Of a DNA stretch of 5,189 nucleotides, positions 1 to 5,189 are shown piece by piece. Made by a program: the position numbers and the translations under genes. The notes under the pieces were generated by a model. That model saw only the letters and a list, made by a program, of their open reading frames with translations. It was not told the origin of the DNA and made no database searches. Origin of the DNA: Opitutus sp. GAS368 (GTDB taxonomy: Bacteria; Verrucomicrobiota; Verrucomicrobiia; Opitutales; Opitutaceae); assembly GCA_945862035.1 (NCBI GenBank), contig CAMAXB010000227.1, forward strand, positions 1 to 5,189, given 5' to 3'. Each line of letters begins with the position of its first letter. Position 1 is the first letter of the stretch.

Positions 1-41
1 ATGCGAGGGAAGAGCGTCAGGACGTCGATGTGAAGCGGCAT
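1..41 (-). CDS. trmD: tRNA (guanine-N1)-methyltransferase TrmD, N-terminal fragment (cut by window edge)
   Basis: Reading the minus strand from an ATG at 41-39 gives MPLHIDVLTLFPR before the window ends. The I-D-V-L-T-L-F-P string is the typical first beta strand of TrmD, the SPOUT-class enzyme that uses S-adenosylmethionine to methylate N1 of G37 in tRNAs and so prevents +1 frameshifting. Only 13 complete codons are visible, so the knot, the cofactor site and gene integrity cannot be judged. Context supports the call: rpsP lies upstream on the same strand, and rpsP-(rimM)-trmD-rplS is a widespread bacterial cluster. Here 212 bp separate the rpsP stop from this start, occupied by a terminator and a palindromic repeat, and rimM is absent between them. 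No convincing Shine-Dalgarno sequence precedes the ATG. The identification rests on a short match plus synteny. Confidence 0.75.
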   Translation of the reverse strand, partial: MPLHIDVLTLFPR

Positions 42-57
42 GGCGATCCGGGTTAGT

Positions 58-200
58 TTTTACAGGAGGGAACGGAGAGAACAGAGTTCGGAAGTTGAAC
101 CACAGATTCACACAAATAGGCACAGATTGAAGGCCGGCATCTGTGTAAATCTGTGTCTATCTGTGGTTTTCCTCTGTTCTCTCCGTTTCCTCCTGTAAAA
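58..200. repeat. 143-bp palindromic intergenic element with 10-nt tandem repeats in its inner arms
   Basis: The outer arms at 58-86 and 172-200 are inverted copies matching at 28 of 29 positions. Inside them lie three 10-nt units of the CACAGATTnn type (101-130; the middle one is degenerate). Facing these are three units beginning ATCTGTG (139-168), the inverse motif at the same period. A GCCGGC palindrome (133-138) sits at the centre. The single-stranded form could fold into one long hairpin. No coding potential or transposase is visible and no clear target-site duplication flanks it. It could be a non-autonomous repeat family member (MITE- or REP-like) or a decayed tandem-repeat palindrome. 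On the minus strand its base ends 16 nt before the trmD start codon, and it begins one base after the T-tract of the rpsP terminator. Confidence 0.85.
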
Positions 201-201
201 C

Positions 202-224
202 AAAAAGCCCCGGGAATCCGGGGC
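202..224 (-). terminator. Rho-independent terminator of rpsP
   Basis: On the minus strand a perfect 7-bp G+C-only stem (GCCCCGG paired with CCGGGGC, 218-224 with 207-213) closes a 4-nt loop and is followed at once by five T residues (206-202). It begins 30 nt after the rpsP stop codon. The geometry is canonical for intrinsic termination. It should end most rpsP transcripts before the palindromic element and before trmD. Confidence 0.85.
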
Positions 225-253
225 CTTTGATCAGACTGTTCTTGCGGAAGAAC

Positions 254-511
254 TTAGGCGGCCGGTGCCGCGGCCTTCTTGGCCTTCTTCACCAGCGAGT
301 GCGCGGTGTCGGTCGGCTTGGCGCCCTTGCTCAGCCAGTAGTCAACGCGGGCGACGTCCAGCGAGAGCGGGGCCGTCTTAGACTGGGGCGTGTAGGTGCC
401 GAGGATCTCGACCGCACGACCGTCGCGACGGGAGCGGGTTTCAGCCACGACCACGTGGTAGATGGGCTTGTGGGTGGCGCCGATGCGGGACAGGCGGATT
501 TTGAGCGACAT
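254..511 (-). CDS. rpsP: 30S ribosomal protein S16
   Basis: This encodes an 85-residue protein of the S16 family, a primary-binding protein of the small subunit that contacts 16S rRNA and is needed for 30S assembly. The N-terminus MSLKIRLSRIG, followed by the K-P-I-Y-H-V-V-V-A strand and the R-D-G-R (29-32) and L-G-T-Y (38-41) segments, matches the family from its usual first residue. Length is also typical (about 80-90). The C-terminus is rich in Lys and Ala, as expected for a basic rRNA-binding tail. I chose the ATG at 511-509. The frame stays open upstream to 706, but that extension has no S16 similarity, runs across the candidate promoter and overlaps the start of ychF. No Shine-Dalgarno sequence is evident. 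The gene has its own terminator downstream and diverges from ychF across 103 bp. Confidence 0.97.
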   Translation of the reverse strand: MSLKIRLSRIGATHKPIYHVVVAETRSRRDGRAVEILGTYTPQSKTAPLSLDVARVDYWLSKGAKPTDTAHSLVKKAKKAAAPAA

Positions 512-553
512 GGAAGCGATGAAAGGCGGACGAGTAGTTTGGAAAAGCTGGAG

Positions 554-582
554 ATAGCACCGGTCGATAAATGGCTTGTCAA
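554..582 (-). promoter_or_regulatory. Candidate sigma-70-type promoter for rpsP
   Basis: On the minus strand a perfect TTGACA -35 hexamer (582-577) is followed 17 nt later by TGCTAT (559-554), which matches only three of six -10 consensus bases. Transcription would begin around 547, giving a leader of about 36 nt before the rpsP ATG. The -35 box lies inside an odd-centred inverted repeat (GGCTTG-T-CAAGCC, 573-585). The -35 and the spacing are good but the -10 is weak, so this is a candidate only. Confidence 0.4.
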
Positions 583-614
583 GCCCCGAGTCCCCCCGCT
601 GTGTTTGCCACCTT

Positions 615-1718
<1,104 letters not shown>

Positions 1719-1748
1719 GGACCACCCGCGGCTCGATTGACCCGCGGT

Positions 1749-1807
1749 AAAACCGAATGACGAAGGCGATCCGGGCGACCGGCCCGGCCCATTCGTCATT
1801 CGGGTTT
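1749..1807 (-). terminator. Possible terminator hairpin for glgC (perhaps acting on both strands)
   Basis: Positions 1753-1764 pair perfectly with 1792-1803 over 12 bp. Allowing one bulged G (1804), the stem extends by three A-T pairs (1750-1752 with 1805-1807). An inner G+C stem (CCGGGC at 1771-1776 with GCCCGG at 1782-1787, 5-nt loop) caps the structure. Read on the minus strand, the 12-bp stem is followed by TTTT (1752-1749), compatible with termination of glgC transcripts. Read on the plus strand it is followed by GGGTTTCG, a poor U-tract for ychF. The fold is clear but its termination function is inferred. Confidence 0.4.
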
Positions 1808-1819
1808 CGTCATTCGGGT
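1750..1819. repeat. Hairpin element with heptanucleotide repeats between converging ychF and glgC
   Basis: The right side (1792-1819) is a perfect 14-nt direct repeat in two copies, each made of TTCGTCA followed by TTCGGGT, so the underlying period is seven. The left side (1753-1764) is the inverse of the first copy, which makes a hairpin with a G+C-rich cap. Two smaller structures flank it. CCGCGG occurs at 1726-1731 and 1742-1747 and could form a 6-bp stem. GCGGG/CCCGC (1822-1826 with 1831-1835) forms a small stem abutting the glgC stop codon. No open reading frame of note lies in the 117-bp spacer. Confidence 0.8.
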
Positions 1820-1835
1820 TTGCGGGCCTGCCCGC

Positions 1836-3125
1836 TCAAATCACCGTGCCACTCGGAACGATCATACCTTTGGGCACGACCATGACGCCGTCGCGGATGA
1901 CCACGCCATGCGCGTACTCGCCATCGGCCTTACCCTCGGTGGACAGCGTGACGTTGTCACCAATCCGGGCATTCTTATCGATGATGGCGCCCTTGATCCG
2001 GCAGTTGTTGCCCAAACCCAGATTGGGCCGGCCCAGCTTCGCATTGGTGCGAATTTCCTCCTCGGTCTCGTAGTAATCGGCGCCCATCATCACCACATCC
2101 TCCAGCTGCGAGCCCTCGCGCACGAAGGAGCGGATGCCGAGCAGGCTGTGCTTGAGGGACGAGTCCTCGACGATGGAGCCGTCGCCGATCACCACGTAGT
2201 CGATCGAGCACTTGTTGATCTTGGAGGCCGGCAGGTACCGATCCTGGGTGTAGATCGGGGCGCCGGCGTCGAAGAAATTGAACGGAGGCAGCGGCTGGGC
2301 GAGCGCAAGGTTCGCGTCGAAGAACGCACGCACGGTGCCGATATCCTCCCAATAGCCCTCAAAGACGTGCGCGAAGAGTTTCTTGCGACCGAGCAGACCC
2401 GGGATGATCTCCTTGCCGAAGTCGGCCATCCTGTTGTCGAGCGCTTCGGTCAGCGCCGCGCGATTGAACACGTAGATACCCATCGAGGCGAGGCAGTGCT
2501 GCTCGCCGGGCGATGAGGCCTGCAGCTTGGCCTCGAGCGCGGGGCTCAGGGTCAGGCTGTCGATGATCGCGGGGTCCTTGGGTTTCTCGACGAAGCGCTC
2601 GATGGAGAGATCGTCGCGCACCTTCATGAGACCCAGGCCCTCGACCTTTGACTTCGGGAAAGGGACCGCCGCAATCGTCACATCCGCACCGCTCGCCGCG
2701 TGCTCGGCGATGATCTTCCGGAAATCCATCCGGTAAAGTTGGTCGCCCGAGAGGATCAGCACATAGTCGTGGGGGAAATTCCGGAAGTGCTGGAGATTTC
2801 GGCGGACGGCGTCCGCGGTACCCTGGTACCAGTCTGCGTTCTTCTCAGTCTGCTCGGCGGAAAGGATGTCGACGAAGCCGCCCCCAAACGGGTCAAAGTG
2901 GTAGGTCGACTGGATGTGACGGTGCAGCGACGCAGTATGGAACTGGGTCAGCAGGAAAATCCGGTTGATGTCCGAGTTGATGCAATTGCTGATCGGAATA
3001 TCGACGAGGCGATACTTGCCTGCCAGGGGTACGGCGGGCTTGCAGCGCTCCATCGTCAAGGGGTGCAACCGCGTCCCGCGGCCACCGCCCATGATCACAG
3101 CCATGACCTTTTTCTGAGTACTCAT
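1836..3125 (-). CDS. glgC: Glucose-1-phosphate adenylyltransferase (ADP-glucose pyrophosphorylase)
   Basis: The 429-residue product converts glucose-1-phosphate and ATP to ADP-glucose and pyrophosphate, the committed step of glycogen synthesis. The nucleotidyltransferase domain (about 8-280) begins with the GGGRGTRLHPLT loop (13-24). It continues with K-P-A-V-P-L (29-34), W-Y-Q-G-T-A-D-A (99-106), S-G-D-Q-L-Y-R-M-D (126-134, with the metal/catalytic Asp at 128), V-E-K-P (179-182, whose Lys contacts the sugar phosphate) and Y-W-E-D-I-G-T. From about 295 a left-handed beta-helix of hexapeptide repeats follows, ending in P-S-G-T-V-I. Length and ending resemble the cyanobacterial/plant class more than the enterobacterial one. 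I chose the ATG at 3125-3123: an AGGA lies 10 nt upstream and no other in-frame start precedes it. No other glg gene is in the window. The gene diverges from glmS across 73 bp and converges on ychF. Confidence 0.97.
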   Translation of the reverse strand: MSTQKKVMAVIMGGGRGTRLHPLTMERCKPAVPLAGKYRLVDIPISNCINSDINRIFLLTQFHTASLHRHIQSTYHFDPFGGGFVDILSAEQTEKNADWYQGTADAVRRNLQHFRNFPHDYVLILSGDQLYRMDFRKIIAEHAASGADVTIAAVPFPKSKVEGLGLMKVRDDLSIERFVEKPKDPAIIDSLTLSPALEAKLQASSPGEQHCLASMGIYVFNRAALTEALDNRMADFGKEIIPGLLGRKKLFAHVFEGYWEDIGTVRAFFDANLALAQPLPPFNFFDAGAPIYTQDRYLPASKINKCSIDYVVIGDGSIVEDSSLKHSLLGIRSFVREGSQLEDVVMMGADYYETEEEIRTNAKLGRPNLGLGNNCRIKGAIIDKNARIGDNVTLSTEGKADGEYAHGVVIRDGVMVVPKGMIVPSGTVI

Positions 3126-3198
3126 GTGGGGTAAGTCCTATTGCCTTGCGCAACATTTGACGTGACCGGTATCTTCGCGAGCACAAACAAGTAAAACC
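3126..3198. promoter_or_regulatory. Shared divergent control region of glgC and glmS
   Basis: Only 73 bp separate the two start codons, so both promoters must lie here or overlap the coding ends. A perfect 8-bp palindrome TTGCGCAA (3146-3153) sits in the left half and could be an operator. For glmS a weak candidate is TTGCGC (3146-3151), 18 nt, then TATCTT (3170-3175), leaving about 16 nt of leader. I found no convincing promoter for glgC. The palindrome overlaps the proposed glmS -35. All functional statements here are inferred. Confidence 0.4.
3136..3139 (-). promoter_or_regulatory. Shine-Dalgarno-like AGGA upstream of glgC
   Basis: The minus strand shows AGGA ten nucleotides before the glgC ATG. 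It is the only complete gene here with even a partial Shine-Dalgarno match at usable distance. The spacing is slightly long. Confidence 0.45.
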
Positions 3199-5049
3199 AT
3201 GTGCGGAATCGTTGGCTACGTCGGTAAACACAAAGCGGTCTCGATCCTCATTGAGGGGCTGAACCGTCTTGAATACCGTGGTTACGATTCGGCCGGGGTC
3301 GCGATTCAGCAAAACGGTCGCATCGAGGTCGCTAAAAAGGCCGGCCGGGTGGCCAATCTCGCGCGGGAGGCCGCCAAGCATCACTTCACGGGAACGGCCG
3401 GAATCAGCCATACCCGCTGGGCCACGCACGGCGGCGTCACGGACGCCAACGCGCATCCGCACCTCAGCAGCGATGACAAGATCGCGCTTGTCCACAACGG
3501 GGTGGTCGAGAACTACGATGCCATCAAGCGCTTCCTGCTGGCCAAGGGCTACACCTTCAAGTCAGAGACCGACACCGAGGTACTGACCAACTTGGTCGCC
3601 TACCACTACACCAAGGAAACGACGGTCGAAGGGGAGAGCCGCTTCCTCGAGGCGGTTCGCAAGACGCTTTACCATGTGGAGGGCACGTACGGCATTGCCG
3701 TGCTGTGCAGCGACTTTCCCGGCGAGATCGTTGCGGCCCGCAAGGGCTCGCCCCTCATTCTTGGCGTGGGGCAGGATGAGAACATCATCGCCTCCGATGT
3801 CTCCGCCCTCGTCAGCCGCACCCAGCGTGTGGTTTACCTGAAGGACGGGGAGATCGTTCATGTCACGGCGAGGGACTTTTCGATCACAACGCTCGATCAG
3901 GCGGATGTCTCCCCGGTCATCGACAAGGTCACCTGGTCGATCGAATCCGCCGAGATGGGGGCGCACGCGCACTTCATGGAGAAGGAAATTTTCGAGCAGG
4001 CCACGGCCCTCGAAAACGCGATGCGCGGGCGTTTCTCCGAGGATGGCAGCACCGCCAATTTCGGCGGACTCAATCTAAATGCAGCCGACTTCCGTGCCAT
4101 TGACCGCTTTGTTTTCTGCTCCTGCGGTTCCGCGTGGCACGCGTGCCTCGTCGCCGAACACCTGATCGAGCGCTTCGCCCGCGTCCCCGTCGAGGTCGAC
4201 TACGCCTCCGAGTTCCGGTACCGGAACAGCCCGCTCGATCCGCACTCCCTGTTCTTTGTGATCAGCCAGTCCGGCGAGACGATCGACACGCTGGCCGCGC
4301 TCCGCGAGGCGAAGCGCAAGGGCTACAAGGTCATGGCGATCTGCAACGGCGTCGGCTCGACCATCGCCCGCGAGGCCGACGGCGGCATCTACCAGCACGC
4401 CGGTCCGGAAATCGGCGTCGCCTCGACCAAGGCCTTCACGTCCCAGCTGCTGATCTCCGCCATGTTTGCCCTCTATGTCGCCCGCATGCGCGACATGAGC
4501 TTCAGCGATGGCGTCCACTACGTAAATGCACTCAAAGCCACCCCTGATCTTGTCCGCCGGACGCTTGAGCAGGCTCCGCGCATCCGCGAGATCGCCAAGC
4601 GCTACGCCAAGTACAACGATTTCCTCTTCCTCGGCCGGCTGTCCCTCTTTCCGATCGCGCTCGAGGGCGCCCTCAAGCTGAAGGAAATCTCCTACATCCA
4701 CGCCGAGGGGTACCCCGCCGCCGAGATGAAGCACGGCCCCATCGCCCTGATCAGCGAGGAATGCCCCTCCGTCTTCTTCGTGCCCAAGGGCGAGATCTTC
4801 AACAAGCTCGTCTCCTCCATGCAGGAGATCAAGGCGCGCAAGGGGAAGATCATCGCCATCGTGACCGAGGGCTGCGAACTCCCGCCCGGCCTCGCTGACG
4901 AAATCATCCCGATCCCCGATTGCCACGAAGCCACACTCCCCGTCATCGCCACCGTACCAGTCCAGCTCCTCAGCTACTACATCGCCGTGGAGCGTGGCTG
5001 CGACGTCGACAAACCCCGCAACTTGGCCAAGTCGGTCACGGTGGAGTAA
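3199..5049 (+). CDS. glmS: Glutamine--fructose-6-phosphate aminotransferase (isomerizing)
   Basis: The 616-residue product makes glucosamine-6-phosphate from fructose-6-phosphate and glutamine, the entry step to UDP-GlcNAc for peptidoglycan and lipopolysaccharide. The N-terminal class II glutaminase domain (about 2-220) starts M-C-G-I-V-G, where Cys2 becomes the nucleophile after Met removal. It also has R-L-E-Y-R-G-Y-D-S-A-G (23-33), HTRWATHG (71-78) and H-N-G (99-101). The isomerase half has two SIS domains (about 290-430 and 460-600). Its landmarks are C-G-S-A-W-H-A (309-315), S-Q-S-G-E-T (356-361), A-S-T-K-A-F-T (408-414) and A-L-K-L-K-E (491-496) with K-H-G-P (511-514). By alignment from memory with E. 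coli Lys485, Glu488, His504 and Lys603, the catalytic residues are Lys493, Glu496, His512 and Lys611. The C-terminus D-V-D-K-P-R-N-L-A-K-S-V-T-V-E is canonical and complete. The ATG at 3199 is fixed by the required Met-Cys, although no Shine-Dalgarno sequence precedes it. Confidence 0.98.
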   Translation: MCGIVGYVGKHKAVSILIEGLNRLEYRGYDSAGVAIQQNGRIEVAKKAGRVANLAREAAKHHFTGTAGISHTRWATHGGVTDANAHPHLSSDDKIALVHNGVVENYDAIKRFLLAKGYTFKSETDTEVLTNLVAYHYTKETTVEGESRFLEAVRKTLYHVEGTYGIAVLCSDFPGEIVAARKGSPLILGVGQDENIIASDVSALVSRTQRVVYLKDGEIVHVTARDFSITTLDQADVSPVIDKVTWSIESAEMGAHAHFMEKEIFEQATALENAMRGRFSEDGSTANFGGLNLNAADFRAIDRFVFCSCGSAWHACLVAEHLIERFARVPVEVDYASEFRYRNSPLDPHSLFFVISQSGETIDTLAALREAKRKGYKVMAICNGVGSTIAREADGGIYQHAGPEIGVASTKAFTSQLLISAMFALYVARMRDMSFSDGVHYVNALKATPDLVRRTLEQAPRIREIAKRYAKYNDFLFLGRLSLFPIALEGALKLKEISYIHAEGYPAAEMKHGPIALISEECPSVFFVPKGEIFNKLVSSMQEIKARKGKIIAIVTEGCELPPGLADEIIPIPDCHEATLPVIATVPVQLLSYYIAVERGCDVDKPRNLAKSVTVE

Positions 5050-5052
5050 TCA

Positions 5053-5163
5053 AGGAGATAGGAGCTAGAAGCGAGGAGTGAGAAGAAATGCATCTATACC
5101 GTCTCCGCCCCTCGCACCGTCTTGGCTTCGATTCTAGCTTCTAGATTCCAGCTTCTCGCTTCT
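5053..5163. repeat. Imperfect palindromic element with purine/pyrimidine heptad-like arms downstream of glmS
   Basis: The left arm (about 5053-5085) is almost all purine and shows heptad-like units GCTAGAA, GCGAGGA, GTGAGAA (5064-5084). The right arm (about 5118-5163) is pyrimidine-rich and, on its complement, shows related units such as AAGCGAG, AAGCTGG and AAGCTAG. Exact inverted matches include CTAGAAGC (5065-5072) with 5137-5144, AGCTAGAA (5063-5070) with 5132-5139 and AGAAGCGAG (5067-5075) with 5155-5163. These overlapping alternative registers are expected if both arms are short-period repeats. The right arm runs into TTCTTTTC, so it might help terminate glmS, but the stem is imperfect. 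No gene is seen between 5050 and 5170. Confidence 0.7.
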
Positions 5164-5170
5164 TTTCAAA

Positions 5171-5189
5171 ATGACCATCTACCCTCCCC
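5171..5189 (+). CDS. Possible first codons of a downstream gene (cut by window edge)
   Basis: An ATG at 5171 opens a frame reading M-T-I-Y-P-P up to the window edge. It lies just past the palindromic element, 121 bp after the glmS stop, on the same strand. There is no Shine-Dalgarno sequence, but most genes here also lack one. Six codons allow no identification, and the ATG may be chance. Confidence 0.25.

Noticed and set aside
64..69. Perfect AGGAGG in the outer arm of the palindrome, as a ribosome site for a small gene (also on the minus strand at 194-189)
   Set aside because: No ATG or GTG lies at suitable distance on either strand, and the motif recurs simply because the arms are inverted copies.
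58..200. CRISPR-like array, because of regularly spaced CACAGATT/ATCTGTG motifs
   Set aside because: The units are 10 nt with no spacers, orientation inverts at the centre, and no cas gene is present.
576..614. Upstream in-frame ATG giving ychF 13 extra residues
   Set aside because: YchF proteins start directly before the P-loop strand, and the added residues are unlike the family.
3126..3198. glmS ribozyme/riboswitch upstream of glmS
   Set aside because: The known glmS ribozyme needs well over 100 nt of leader with a conserved fold. Only 73 bp are available and they are shared with divergent glgC.
4075..4926. Long antisense open frame (283 codons) inside glmS, and a similar one opposite glgC (1908-2516, + strand)
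   Set aside because: Both lie entirely opposite strongly conserved genes and read as low-complexity Gly/Ala/Asp/Arg/Val-rich protein typical of antisense frames in G+C-rich DNA. They have no recognisable domain or start signal.
1836..5049. glgC-glmS as part of a new multi-gene system
   Set aside because: Both are complete, canonical housekeeping enzymes, with no accessory or unknown genes between or beside them in the window.

Overview
The window is high in G+C and reads as ordinary chromosomal housekeeping DNA from a free-living bacterium. Four complete genes are present: rpsP (-), ychF (+), glgC (-) and glmS (+). The first codons of trmD (-) lie at the left edge. Three things suggest Verrucomicrobiota, probably an Opitutus-like lineage: the cyanobacterial/plant-type GlgC, the rpsP-trmD arrangement, and short-period palindromic repeats between genes. 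This placement is an inference from gene style, not a measured phylogeny.

Layout. Positions 1-41 (-) encode the N-terminus of TrmD. Positions 58-200 are a 143-bp palindromic repeat whose arms contain 10-nt tandem repeats. A clear rho-independent terminator for rpsP lies at 202-224 (-). rpsP (254-511, -) and ychF (615-1718, +) diverge from a 103-bp promoter region. ychF and glgC (1836-3125, -) converge on a 117-bp spacer that contains a long hairpin and heptad repeats. glgC and glmS (3199-5049, +) diverge from a 73-bp control region. After glmS lies a third palindromic element (5053-5163) with purine-rich and pyrimidine-rich heptad-like arms. A possible start of another gene follows at 5171.

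How the genes relate. rpsP and trmD belong to the widespread ribosome/tRNA-maturation cluster, but here a terminator and a large repeat separate them and rimM is not between them. YchF is a translation-associated ATPase. GlgC commits glucose-1-phosphate to glycogen, and GlmS commits fructose-6-phosphate to cell-wall amino sugars. These two enzymes draw on the same hexose-phosphate pool, and their genes share one short upstream region.

The most noteworthy signal is not a gene. Each of the three spacers that receive a gene 3' end carries a different palindromic element with short-period repeated arms (period 10, 7 and about 7). Neither of the two divergent promoter regions has one. I see no defence system, mobile-element gene, CRISPR array or RNA gene.
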